DNA from: Candidatus Methanoperedens sp. BLZ2 | Lineage (GTDB): Archaea; Halobacteriota; Methanosarcinia; Methanosarcinales; Methanoperedenaceae | Direction of reading: 5' to 3' | DNA length: 64,000 nucleotides | Assembly (NCBI RefSeq): GCF_002487355.1 | Contig: NZ_NTMG01000068.1 | Coordinates: forward strand, 62,001 to 126,000 | Part shown: positions 1-7,833 of the stretch, piece after piece | How the letters are laid out: each line of letters opens with the position of its first letter | Position numbering within the stretch: the stretch's first letter is position 1 | Notes under the pieces: model-generated | The model's input: the letters and a program-made list of their open reading frames with translations, nothing else | Told to the model about the DNA's origin: nothing | Databases searched by the model: none | Program-made: the position numbers and the translations under genes

Positions 1-411
1 TCCTCATTCCTCCTGTCCTGCGCCCAATATTTAATATACTTATATTATTTAATTATCGGCGCCGATATTTCAGCATCAATGAATGGATTTGAAAATTTGG
101 AACCGCAGATGGACGCCGATAAACGCAGATGTGAAATCCATTTGCGGCGCATGAACACATAATCAAAGGACGCCACAGCTTTGCGCTCTTTGTGAGCTTT
201 GCGGTGAATATCGCATAAAACAACGCAAAGAACAGCCGCATTTTAACACCATATTTACCTGCAAATTAGCCGTTTCAAGTCAACCGCAAATTTTCGAACA
301 GAGGGGGCGCAGAAATCGGCGGTGGGAGATTTGGAGATGATGAAATAATATGGGAGCAATATGTAGAAAGCGCAGATTTATCTTAAATAGAATTAAATGA
401 GTAGATAAACA
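1..411. other. Intergenic region without a recognisable gene
   Basis: No credible coding frame is seen before the ATG at 412. The stretch holds a CGCAGAT-type repeat (103-130) and, around 180-235, a sequence of the kind CTTTGTGAGCTTTGCGGTGAA that resembles interspersed intergenic repeats of many prokaryotes. The 62-codon minus-strand frame at 53-241 covers this repeat and has no protein-like character. Confidence 0.5.
103..130. repeat. Interspersed CGCAGAT repeat, copy 1
   Basis: A 28-base block beginning CCGCAGATGGACG and ending AAACGCAGAT matches the block at 16129-16156 with two mismatches by eye. It is itself built from the 7-mer CGCAGAT (or CCGAT) spaced by 2-4 bases. It lies outside genes in both places. 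A weaker relative is near 46954. Function unknown. Confidence 0.55.
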
Positions 412-1269
412 ATGACCAAATTAAAACCAAGCGTGATAGATGCTTTGTCGGATATGATTTGTGGAGATAATCCTCCTAAGAATTTTCCATACCGTTCAAC
501 ATCTTTTTTGACCTCGTTTTTTAGAGGAATCGACTTGGATTATCGCCATGAAGCTCCTTGGAGGAGTAAGTGGGTTGCTAACGTTTTAGAAGAGTTAAAT
601 AAGAAACCGAGTTTAGAGCCTGATTTCCCTTCGCCGGAATTAAAAAGAGTTATAGAACACCTTTTAGATCCAACTAATTTTATAGATTTAAATCACGAAC
701 GAGCAATAGAACAAGTAAATCAACTTCTCAAATCACAAAATCTAATTGTTGAAAAAGATAAAAATACAGGTAATGTAACTCTTTGTAAAGTTATAGATGG
801 TTTTATTTCGACCTCAATTAATATAAAAGAAGTGAAAACAGTAATTACCTTTTCACCTTCAGTATTCACTATTCCCAAAAGGTCTGTTGTAAATAATTTA
901 GTATCTGTTATGATGCCATTTGATATGAAATTTGATAAGGTCCTTGAAACTATAAAGGCAGCTTGTTCTAATGTTAATATGCAATGCAGTCGGGTAGATG
1001 ACCTTTGGAATAATAGCACTATAATTCAAGATATTTTTGAGTTAATTTATTGTTCTTCAATTGTTATTGTAGATTTTTCAGGAAAAAATTCAAATGTGTT
1101 TTATGAGGCTGGTATTGCTCATACTTTAGGGAAAAATGTGATTCCAATAACTCAAAATATTGAGGATATTCCTTTTGACCTTCGACATCATAGAGTTTTA
1201 AAATATTTAAAAAATAGTGAAGGGCTACAAGAATTAAAACAAGGTATAGAAAATAGATTGAATATCTGA
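412..1269 (+). CDS. AbiJ-NTD-like/TIR-like (deoxyribosyltransferase-fold) putative defence effector
   Basis: The C-terminal half (about residues 163-270) carries the pattern of the TIR-like/nucleoside 2-deoxyribosyltransferase-like domain: a first strand ending VSVMMPF, a conserved DI...I..S..VIVDFSG segment, then NVFYEAGIAH with the candidate catalytic Glu near residue 231, then VIPITQ and PFDLRHHR. In related proteins this fold binds or cleaves nucleotides such as NAD, often as an abortive-infection effector. The N-terminal part (residues 25-115, with RSTSFLTSFFRGI..DYRHE and a following VLEELN) resembles AbiJ N-terminal sensor-type domains; that match is from memory of the family pattern. 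No signal peptide or membrane segment is seen, so it should be cytosolic. The ATG at 412 gives the full frame. An AlbA_2 gene follows after 34 bases in the same direction, suggesting one transcript. The DNA is clearly more AT-rich than the neighbouring housekeeping genes, consistent with transfer. The function as defence is inference. Confidence 0.7.
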   Translation: MTKLKPSVIDALSDMICGDNPPKNFPYRSTSFLTSFFRGIDLDYRHEAPWRSKWVANVLEELNKKPSLEPDFPSPELKRVIEHLLDPTNFIDLNHERAIEQVNQLLKSQNLIVEKDKNTGNVTLCKVIDGFISTSINIKEVKTVITFSPSVFTIPKRSVVNNLVSVMMPFDMKFDKVLETIKAACSNVNMQCSRVDDLWNNSTIIQDIFELIYCSSIVIVDFSGKNSNVFYEAGIAHTLGKNVIPITQNIEDIPFDLRHHRVLKYLKNSEGLQELKQGIENRLNI

Positions 1270-1303
1270 AACAGTCAGGCAAACAATAACAAATGGTGTA
1301 TGT

Positions 1304-2605
1304 ATGAGAGACGATAATACTTTATCCCCTGCTGATCAACAAATCAGAGATGAAATAAAAAACTTAATAAAAAAACGAGAAGGAACTTACAAATCAGCTT
1401 TGGTTATAACAGCACTTTCTAAAGCTCAAGATTCTTGGAAAAATGCATTTACTAAAATTATTCTATCAAATACAGATGAAAAAATCTCCGAAAAATTAGA
1501 ATATGATGGCTTTATTTTAAACAAGATCAGTATTACTATTGATGATTTTTTAATTATGCTTGATGATTTTATATTGAGAGGAGATTTAAAAATCAACGAC
1601 TGCCCTGATGTAAAAGCTACTGGAACTTTTGAATACGATACATATTGGCGCTATCGTTCCAGCAACGATGATGCGTATAAGAATGATTGGCCTATGCATA
1701 ATTATATTTTCAGATTAGATGATAATGAACGGGGCCATCCACCGAGTGAACCACTTGTTAGCCCCCAGTATCCTCACTTCCCATACGCTCAAAAAGCAAT
1801 AAAGTATTATTTTGGTTTTGATTTAGAAAATCATCCAAGCAGCATTTTTATTTTTATTCCAAATTATCAACTCAAGATTGACAAACTTACAATAGGCTCA
1901 AATCATCTGAATTTGGAAATAACTGTTAACGGTGTGCATCAAGGAGAGCTTGTCGGAAAACTGTACTATGAAAAGGGAGAGCATATAAAAATCGAAGATT
2001 TTCATATTGATAAAAATCCCAAGAGTATCCATATTGATTTCATACCTGATATGATAAGCGTTTATTTATTAAGGAACGATGGAGAAATTCTAGATTTCAG
2101 AAGAATTCATTTAAATTGGCCAAGTTCACCCTCAAAAGATGTAGTAATCGATATTAAAGAAAGTGATATTCTTACGATGCTAAAACAAGGTGAAAATCAG
2201 TATGTTGAGTTCAAGAGAGAACTGAATAATAAAGATAAAGAAGAGTTTGCAGAAACAGTTGTAGCCTTTGCCAATGGTAAAGGAGGAACTATACTCATTG
2301 GTGTGGATGATAAGTCAAACATTGTAGGATGTGACCAGGATAAAATTGAAGAAGCAATAGTAAGTAGTCTCAAAAGTCGATGTGACCCGTTTATTGCGCC
2401 AGATATAAAAAAGGTTACAACTGATGATGGATCGATAATTGTCATTAGAATTAATGAGGGAACGAATAAGCCCTATACACTAAGGGATAAAGGCATCTAT
2501 GTTAGAAGTGGCTCTACAGATAGAATTGCGAGTAGAATTGAATTGGATGAATTTTATGATCAAAAGAAAAAATATGGAATAGACACAGTTCGTGGTTATC
2601 TATAA
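1304..2605 (+). CDS. Schlafen AlbA_2-domain protein, ATP-binding-like, putative defence partner
   Basis: Residues about 285-425 form a recognisable AlbA_2 (Schlafen-type, divergent AAA-4) domain: an early GENQYVEFKRE segment, then VAFANGKGGTILIGVDD, then a late KGIYVRSGSTDRIASR segment. AlbA_2 proteins bind nucleic acid or nucleotides, and Schlafen relatives cut tRNA/rRNA in antiviral defence. The first 280 residues are not recognised; they are mixed alpha/beta with no membrane segment. The gene starts 34 bases after the TIR-like gene and shares its AT-rich composition, so the two probably form one operon and one functional unit. Its 3' end abuts a decayed minus-strand helicase fragment. It could instead be a stand-alone transcriptional regulator, as some AlbA_2 proteins are. 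Domain call is firm, function inferred. Confidence 0.75.
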   Translation: MRDDNTLSPADQQIRDEIKNLIKKREGTYKSALVITALSKAQDSWKNAFTKIILSNTDEKISEKLEYDGFILNKISITIDDFLIMLDDFILRGDLKINDCPDVKATGTFEYDTYWRYRSSNDDAYKNDWPMHNYIFRLDDNERGHPPSEPLVSPQYPHFPYAQKAIKYYFGFDLENHPSSIFIFIPNYQLKIDKLTIGSNHLNLEITVNGVHQGELVGKLYYEKGEHIKIEDFHIDKNPKSIHIDFIPDMISVYLLRNDGEILDFRRIHLNWPSSPSKDVVIDIKESDILTMLKQGENQYVEFKRELNNKDKEEFAETVVAFANGKGGTILIGVDDKSNIVGCDQDKIEEAIVSSLKSRCDPFIAPDIKKVTTDDGSIIVIRINEGTNKPYTLRDKGIYVRSGSTDRIASRIELDEFYDQKKKYGIDTVRGYL

Positions 2606-3030
2606 AATGCTTCACATCCTCCCCCCACTCCCAGAACCTCTTCGTCTTCGCATAATTCCTCTCAACGATCAAAATATCCCTGTAGAACTCCTCCTTATCC
2701 TCCCTCAGTTCCCGATAACCCTTGAAGCAATCTCATGCCCATACCCCTTGAGGCAAGCGCAATCGCAACAGTCTTCTCGTGCAAGAGAATAAGGTTCATG
2801 TTCTTGAAAACCTGCGCCATTCTTTTTCTTTCCTCTTCTGATTTGTCCTACCTCTTCTTTTTCGCGATCTTATTTCCTCTTCTTCCCATGGCTTAAGCGC
2901 AGCCATAATCCTGCTTCCGCACAATGGACATTCCGGGCGCTCTGGCACGCTTTAGCGGAAAAATCACGCTTTTTACAACCCTTGTCAAGAGCCATTTCTT
3001 GCAGTTAATGCAAAAAATTATGACCTTGAT
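2606..3030 (-). pseudogene. Decayed 3' fragment of an Lhr-type (large helicase-related) ATP-dependent helicase
   Basis: Reading the minus strand in changing frames recovers the C-terminal tail typical of archaeal Lhr helicases: CINCKKW, then ERPECPLCGSRIMAALKPW followed by EEEE, then VFKNMNLILLHEKTVAIALA, then LREDKEEFYRDIL, then ERNYAKTKRFW. The order and spacing fit the family, but at least three frame changes and in-frame stops separate the pieces, and the roughly 800 N-terminal residues with the helicase motifs are absent. It is therefore a relic. It sits directly downstream of the AbiJ/TIR-AlbA_2 cassette, so arrival of that cassette may have broken the gene. Identification is from memory of Lhr C-termini. 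Confidence 0.7.
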
Positions 3031-3038
3031 AATATAAT

Positions 3039-4208
3039 TTAATTTTTCACAAACCTGCCCAGAAAAGGAGTCTTTAATTCAATGGCATTACCTGGACACA
3101 GTTCCTGACAGCAGTAACATCTGATACATTTCTTATGATCAAATGAAGGATAGTCTTCTTTTTTTGATATCGCACCAGAAGGGCAGTGTTCCATGCATAT
3201 CCAGCATTTTTTGCATTGTTGTCTTACCAGTTCAGGTTTTGCAACCAGCATACTGCGAAGGAAACGCATCAGACCCCTTGCACGGAAAAATGATGCAGTA
3301 CCCGAAGGAAGTTTGAAGTCCTCAATTTGCATGTCCTTCATATCCTCTCCAGATACATCGATATGGGAAATATCTCCAGTTCCCATGCCCTGTTCGTGTG
3401 CCAGGCGGGTGGAAGGTACCATGAACGGGTCTATACCGATCATCTTGCAGGCCACTGCATCAAGTGCCACAGGGTCACAACTTGCCAGAATTGCATTGAC
3501 CTGTCTTGGCGTGCCGTTGCTGGGTCCGTTCCCTTCCATACCAACAACTGCGTCCATTACTGTCAATTCAGGCCGCACTATGCCAAGTAGATCCACAAGC
3601 ATCTGGGAAAATGTTTCCGGGTCCTGGGCACGAAGATGCATTTTTGCTTTATTGAGACCTGTTACACAGCCGAAATTATTTTTCACCCCTCCGGTAAATA
3701 ATGTCAGCCCGTGGGTCTTGAGTTTTGGTAAAGATATCAGCACATCAGCTTCCTGGACCTGCTTTGATAAAATGAAGCTCTTGAATATGCGGCCACCGGG
3801 ATTTTTTACCTCGATAGACTCTGCACTGAGATGCAGGATCCGGGCTCCTTCTTCCTCGCATACTTTCATAATACCGGTATTACGACATGCTGCAATGTAT
3901 CTTTTATAATTTGGCCCCCCCTCATAGCCGCTGCAATCGCCAACCTGGGGGATGCCCCCGGCTGCTTTAACCTGACGTATCATAGCCCGAACAATCGCCG
4001 GATGGGTGGTAACTGCTTTTTCAGGAACATCACCTGTCAGGAGATTTATCTTCAGAAGAACACGATCATCGGGTTTAACATAGCTTTTAATTCCGCCAAT
4101 AAGCTCCAGTGCCTTTTCAACCGCAGCATCGATATTTGATTGACCATAGGTCTGGCACCTTACAAGCGATACTGTAGAAAGATTACTGCTCTCAGTTTGC
4201 TTTTCCAT
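3039..4208 (-). CDS. DUF362 domain protein with C-terminal two-[4Fe-4S] ferredoxin module
   Basis: Residues about 25-280 match the DUF362 family (GDCSGYEGGPNYKRY, LPKLKTHGLTLFTGGVKN, DAVVGMEGNGPSNG). The C-terminal 60 residues hold two ferredoxin motifs, CKKCWICMEHCP and CIRCYCCQELCP, each able to hold a [4Fe-4S] cluster. DUF362 ferredoxins are common in methanogens and anaerobes; a defined substrate is not known for most, and an electron-transfer or reductase role is inferred. There is no signal peptide or membrane helix. At 389 residues it has the usual length for the fused form. It is divergent from the F390 synthetase-like gene across a 186-base gap, which probably holds both promoters. 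Confidence 0.88.
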   Translation of the reverse strand: MEKQTESSNLSTVSLVRCQTYGQSNIDAAVEKALELIGGIKSYVKPDDRVLLKINLLTGDVPEKAVTTHPAIVRAMIRQVKAAGGIPQVGDCSGYEGGPNYKRYIAACRNTGIMKVCEEEGARILHLSAESIEVKNPGGRIFKSFILSKQVQEADVLISLPKLKTHGLTLFTGGVKNNFGCVTGLNKAKMHLRAQDPETFSQMLVDLLGIVRPELTVMDAVVGMEGNGPSNGTPRQVNAILASCDPVALDAVACKMIGIDPFMVPSTRLAHEQGMGTGDISHIDVSGEDMKDMQIEDFKLPSGTASFFRARGLMRFLRSMLVAKPELVRQQCKKCWICMEHCPSGAISKKEDYPSFDHKKCIRCYCCQELCPGNAIELKTPFLGRFVKN

Positions 4209-4394
4209 ATTTTACTTTACCCATCCTGACACTTTTTTATTTTATTGTATTGGGGTTTATTTGAATTGAAATGGCAATAAAATAAGTAACGGGCTTGCAC
4301 TGTCATCCTATTAAAACTGCTCTACGATAATGATATAGTTAACGCCTGCATATCAATAGGAAACCATATTATTCTTGAGGTTGTATCTGTTATT

Positions 4395-5738
4395 GTGTTC
4401 TTTAATGAAAAAATAGAGACCATGAGTAGGGGAGATCTTGATTCGCTAATAGAAGAGCGTATACGCTATACTGTCAAGTATGCCAGCGAAAACTCGCCTT
4501 TCTATAAAAAGTGGTTCAAGGAGCACGGAATAAATCCATCCGATGTGCGCACACATGAAGATCTTCGGGAATTGCCCATAATATCTGGCAAAACAATAAG
4601 AGAGTACCAGCCGCCGGAAAGTACAGATTTCCAGTTCAGAAGTGTAGACTGGAGGGAGGTTTTCACACTTCATGAGACATCAGGAACAAGCGGGACTCCA
4701 AAAGCATTCTTTCTCACATGGCAGGATTGGGAACGGTATGCTGAAAAATATGCGAGGAGCTTTGTCTCACAGGGTTTTGGCCCTGGCGATAGGGTGGTTG
4801 TTTGTGCGTCATATGGCATGAACATCGGCGCCAATACAATGACCCTTGCTGCCCGTGAAATTGGTATAACGATCATCCCGATAGGAAAGTGCACATTTCC
4901 ATCCCGCGTCATAAAGAATTATAAGCCCACCGGGATAGTCGGGAGCGTTTTCAAACTGCTGGCTCTTGCCAGGCAGATGAAAAATGAAAATATCCTTCCT
5001 CAGGAATCAAGTATCAGGCGCCTTGTTGTCGGAGGGGAGAGTTTTGCCGATGAGTCGCGTGCATACCTTGCCGAGATGTGGGGTTGCCAGGTCTATAACA
5101 CCTACGGGAGCACGGAAGGAACGATGTGCGGTGAGTGCACCGATCTGGGTGGGCTCCACGTGCCTGAAGACCTGGTTCACCTTGACATCTATGATCCTGC
5201 ATTGAAAAACTTTGTACGCGATGGTGACTGCGGCAGGATCGTCCTTACAACGCTTTTGCCAGTAGGTGGAAAATCCGGTACCCTGTTGCTGAACTATGAT
5301 ACCGAAGACACTACAGCTGTGATCACAAGGAAACGATGCGCCTGCGGCAGGACTCATATGAAGATCATGAATCCCCAACGTGAATCTGAGACCTTCTGGG
5401 TCGCAGAAACTCCCTTTAACCGTGTGGATGTGGAGCGGGGAGTATTCCAGCGCGAGAATATGGAATACCTTACAGGGGAATATGAGGCATTCCTTTATGG
5501 CGGCGATGATGAAGGAGAGACGATTTTGAGAGTGAGCGTTGAATGTCTTGACAGGGATAAGTGTGACAGAAAAGCTGTTGAAGAGAACTTCCTGCGGACA
5601 TTTTTCAGATATAAGCCGCTCCTTGAGCAAGTACATGCAGAAGGAATGTTCAAGATCATTTTCAACTTTGCAGGTCTTCGGGATCTGGAACTCTACCGGA
5701 TAAAGGGCAGACCAAAGCGCCTGGTTGATAGAAGATAG
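4395..5738 (+). CDS. Coenzyme F390 synthetase-like AMP-forming adenylate enzyme (phenylacetate-CoA ligase family)
   Basis: The protein has the adenylate-forming core of the phenylacetate-CoA ligase/F390 synthetase group: HETSGTSGTPKAFF near residue 95 (phosphate loop), GGESFADESR near 214, YNTYGSTEGTM near 234, and a RCACGRTH segment near 313. In methanogens F390 synthetase adenylates or guanylates the deazaflavin F420 as an oxygen or redox signal. The length of about 447 fits that family. Two starts are possible: the GTG at 4395 and an ATG at 4422; a purine run GAGG lies near 4377, so 4395 is kept without strong support. The TspO gene follows 34 bases later. Substrate (F420 versus an aryl acid) cannot be told from the sequence. 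Confidence 0.8.
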   Translation: MFFNEKIETMSRGDLDSLIEERIRYTVKYASENSPFYKKWFKEHGINPSDVRTHEDLRELPIISGKTIREYQPPESTDFQFRSVDWREVFTLHETSGTSGTPKAFFLTWQDWERYAEKYARSFVSQGFGPGDRVVVCASYGMNIGANTMTLAAREIGITIIPIGKCTFPSRVIKNYKPTGIVGSVFKLLALARQMKNENILPQESSIRRLVVGGESFADESRAYLAEMWGCQVYNTYGSTEGTMCGECTDLGGLHVPEDLVHLDIYDPALKNFVRDGDCGRIVLTTLLPVGGKSGTLLLNYDTEDTTAVITRKRCACGRTHMKIMNPQRESETFWVAETPFNRVDVERGVFQRENMEYLTGEYEAFLYGGDDEGETILRVSVECLDRDKCDRKAVEENFLRTFFRYKPLLEQVHAEGMFKIIFNFAGLRDLELYRIKGRPKRLVDRR

Positions 5739-5772
5739 AGCTATGAATCAGTTCAAAATAGGGAGATAATAC

Positions 5773-6261
5773 ATGATAAACAAGAATGTACATGAGTCGG
5801 TCAAACTGATCGTAAGCATTACAATATGTCTTTTCGCGGGTTTTCTTGGTTCGTTTTTTACGATCCCGGCGATACCGACATGGTATGCAACGCTCACCAA
5901 ACCTTCTTTTGCCCCTCCGAACTGGTTATTCTTTCCGGTATGGACCACTCTTTTCGTTATGATGGGTATCTCGCTTTATCTGGTATGGCGAAGGGGTCTT
6001 GAAGGTCAACAGGTCAAAAATGCTCTTGTCATCTTTGCGGTCCAGTTGATCCTGAACGTGCTGTGGTCGGCAGCGTTCTTCGGCCTCCGGTCCCCACTTT
6101 CCGGGCTGATAGAAATTTCTATCCTGTGGATATCAATAGCATTTACAATAATGATTTTCATGAAGATATCAAGAACAGCAGGTCTTTTGCTTATCCCATA
6201 TATAATCTGGGTGAGTTTTGCGGCGATCCTTAATTTCATGATATGGAGACTCAATAGTTGA
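5773..6261 (+). CDS. tspO: TspO/MBR family membrane protein
   Basis: A five-helix membrane protein of 162 residues, the usual TspO length. Diagnostic elements are WYATLTKPSFAPPNWLFFPVW after the first helix (shown by the WYATL..P.FAPP.W pattern), a LNVLWSAAFFGLRSP segment in the third helix region, and a Trp/Asn-containing last helix. TspO proteins bind tetrapyrroles such as haem and protoporphyrin and act in stress or porphyrin handling. A GGGAGAT ribosome site at 5761 precedes the ATG. It lies directly downstream of the F390 synthetase-like gene in the same direction; both may respond to oxidative conditions, which is inference. The 3' end overlaps by 11 bases a decayed minus-strand reading frame. 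Confidence 0.93.
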   Translation: MINKNVHESVKLIVSITICLFAGFLGSFFTIPAIPTWYATLTKPSFAPPNWLFFPVWTTLFVMMGISLYLVWRRGLEGQQVKNALVIFAVQLILNVLWSAAFFGLRSPLSGLIEISILWISIAFTIMIFMKISRTAGLLLIPYIIWVSFAAILNFMIWRLNS

Positions 6262-6559
6262 ATTCTTTGATAATCTCGGTACATAAAGAGTGAAAGGTCT
6301 TGACGATCACTTCTTCGATGGTTGTCTCAAGTCCAGGAGTGCCGTTTGAGCTGAACTTCTCGAAGAAACAGTTAGCGGTTTCGCCCCGCTCGCGGGATGG
6401 ATCGATACCTTTTCTAAACAGTGCCGATAAATTTCCGATAACTAAGGTTTGTTTCCTGAGAAGATCGATCAGGCGCTGAGAAAAAAGAGAATGTTGAATG
6501 GAATAAGATCGTGGCGGAAATTTATTGAGCTTTGACCATGGAGCTTGCGGCTTCGATCT
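6251..6559 (-). pseudogene. Unrecognised decayed reading frame (C-terminal part only)
   Basis: The minus strand is open from an upstream stop near 6560 to TGA at 6251, about 100 codons, but has no usable start codon. The last 60 residues (LVIGNLSALFRKGIDPSRE, then TTIEEVIVKTFHSLCTEII) look protein-like. A different minus-strand frame across 6542-6640 reads LAPSSQLHPAVARVLMKIEA and stops inside, and a plus-strand frame at 6585-6726 reads GELVPYMKNITGKKHIV. I recognise none of them. The overlap of broken frames on both strands suggests gene debris between tspO and the MTH865 relic. Confidence 0.35.
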
Positions 6560-6756
6560 TCATAAGCACGCGGGCGACTGCGGGGTGAAGTTGTGACGAG
6601 GGAGCCAGGAGAGCTTGTTCCCTATATGAAAAATATTACTGGCAAAAAGCATATAGTAAAATCCGGAATGGTAACAGAGGCACATATCGTACCGCCGCAG
6701 GATATCTATATATTGAATATTATATAATTTTTGCAGATAAATGCTGATCGCCCATT

Positions 6757-6780
6757 AAAAAAACAGGGCTTAAAGCCCTG
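6757..6780 (-). terminator. Hairpin plus U-tract terminator of the MTH865-like gene
   Basis: Read on the minus strand, CAGGGCTT-T-AAGCCCTG forms an almost perfect palindrome directly followed by seven T residues (6757-6763). The TAA stop of the shifted MTH865-like frame sits inside the hairpin. It has the form of an intrinsic terminator and marks the original 3' end of that gene. Confidence 0.65.
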
Positions 6781-6914
6781 CTCTTTGAACGATTACATCC
6801 GCAATTCGCACCGTCAGGGAATGCAGAAATAAGCTTTTCCGGTGTCTCTATCGGGAATTTCGCACCTTTGAGTGCCCCGACGATCTGGGCATGGATCTCT
6901 TCTTTGACGCTCAT
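6770..6914 (-). pseudogene. MTH865-like small protein with internal deletion and frame change
   Basis: The start is the ATG at 6914, preceded by AGGTGAGAAC, giving [20 protein letters not shown] and [16 protein letters not shown], the N-terminal half of the MTH865-like family (small helical archaeal protein, normally about 80 residues). After FPDG the reading frame departs from the family. In the +1 frame, however, [12 protein letters not shown] followed by TAA matches the usual C-terminus of the family. So about 25 central residues are missing and the two halves are out of frame. In frame 0 translation would run on to 6720 with unrelated residues. The gene is most likely non-functional. Family identity is from memory. 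Confidence 0.72.
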
Positions 6915-7046
6915 GTTCTCACCTGTTACTTTTTTGTTCGTGTATTTCCATTCTGGCATTTATTACACCTCAATTCAATATACAAATATAACCTTGATAG
7001 TTGTAATAGAAACCTTTTTAAACTGATATAATAAAACAACTCGTAT

Positions 7047-7796
7047 ATGGCTGATAAAAAAGAAAAGTCTCAAAAGGATCTCCTCGAAATAAAAGAAAAG
7101 CTCTATGAGATACATAATGATATGAAAAGATTTATGGAAAGATCAGGCCAGCAGCACCTTGATCACATTCTTTCGGGTTCCAGGACTAATTTTACAAATG
7201 CGATCATAGGATACGTTATTGATGACATTGAAGAAGGTCTTGAAAGCAACATGGTCAAAAAATGTGATATGAGGGATACATGTAAATCAAGCTTTACAGG
7301 ATTCCTGCAAAAGAATGCAGGTCTATTAAAGAATGAAAATGTCAGTGAAGATGCTATTTTGAAAACCCAATCCGAATTAAATGACATGAGAAGTAATGCT
7401 CCATCAAAGCAGTGCGAGAAATGCTTTTCACAGGTACAGGGCCTCTTTGGGAACCAGGTCAATTTAATGCGTTCTCTCAAGATATACAGCTCAAATGAAG
7501 AACAAAAACATGAGATATCCCCTGTTCCGGAAGGATTCATAGCCGGCATATTTGAACCATTATCCAATAAACAGCGCCTGCAAATTTTAAAAGCGATAGC
7601 AATAGAAACAAAAACCTTTTCCGCGCTTTCCGAACTTACAGGGCTTCGCGGGGGCAATCTGCTTTTCCACCTGCAAAAACTGCTTGACAGCGGGATGATC
7701 CTGCAGCGCCATGAGCGCGGTGATTACATGATCACTGACAAGGGTTTCAAGGTCATGAAAAGTGTCAGTGATATGTATTCAGTGTTGAAGTCCTGA
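7047..7796 (+). CDS. ArsR-like winged-helix regulator with Cys-rich N-terminal domain
   Basis: The last 85 residues form a winged-helix DNA-binding domain: EPLSNKQRLQILKAIAIE, then a recognition segment GLRGGNLLFHLQKLLDSGMI, then a wing ending GDYMITDKGFKV. This is the ArsR-like type frequent in methanogens. The N-terminal 160 residues are helical and contain two Cys pairs, KKCDMRDTC near residue 74 and QCEKCF near residue 128, which could bind a metal or act as a redox switch. No membrane segment is present. It has its own promoter region: an A/T-rich TTTTTAAACTGATATAATAAA block lies within 35 bases upstream (7014-7036). Target genes are unknown; the convergent QueG-like gene lies 37 bases downstream. 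Confidence 0.75.
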   Translation: MADKKEKSQKDLLEIKEKLYEIHNDMKRFMERSGQQHLDHILSGSRTNFTNAIIGYVIDDIEEGLESNMVKKCDMRDTCKSSFTGFLQKNAGLLKNENVSEDAILKTQSELNDMRSNAPSKQCEKCFSQVQGLFGNQVNLMRSLKIYSSNEEQKHEISPVPEGFIAGIFEPLSNKQRLQILKAIAIETKTFSALSELTGLRGGNLLFHLQKLLDSGMILQRHERGDYMITDKGFKVMKSVSDMYSVLKS

Positions 7797-7833
7797 TACT
7801 TCTATGTTAATCCCTTAAAGTTTAACAATTCAT

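Noticed and set aside
2592-2792. 66-codon plus-strand Pro/Leu-rich frame after the AlbA_2 gene
   Set aside because: It is the reverse of the decayed Lhr helicase tail and has no pattern of its own.
3193-3909. 238-codon plus-strand frame opposite the DUF362 gene
   Set aside because: It is the antisense of a clear DUF362-ferredoxin gene and has no protein-family character.
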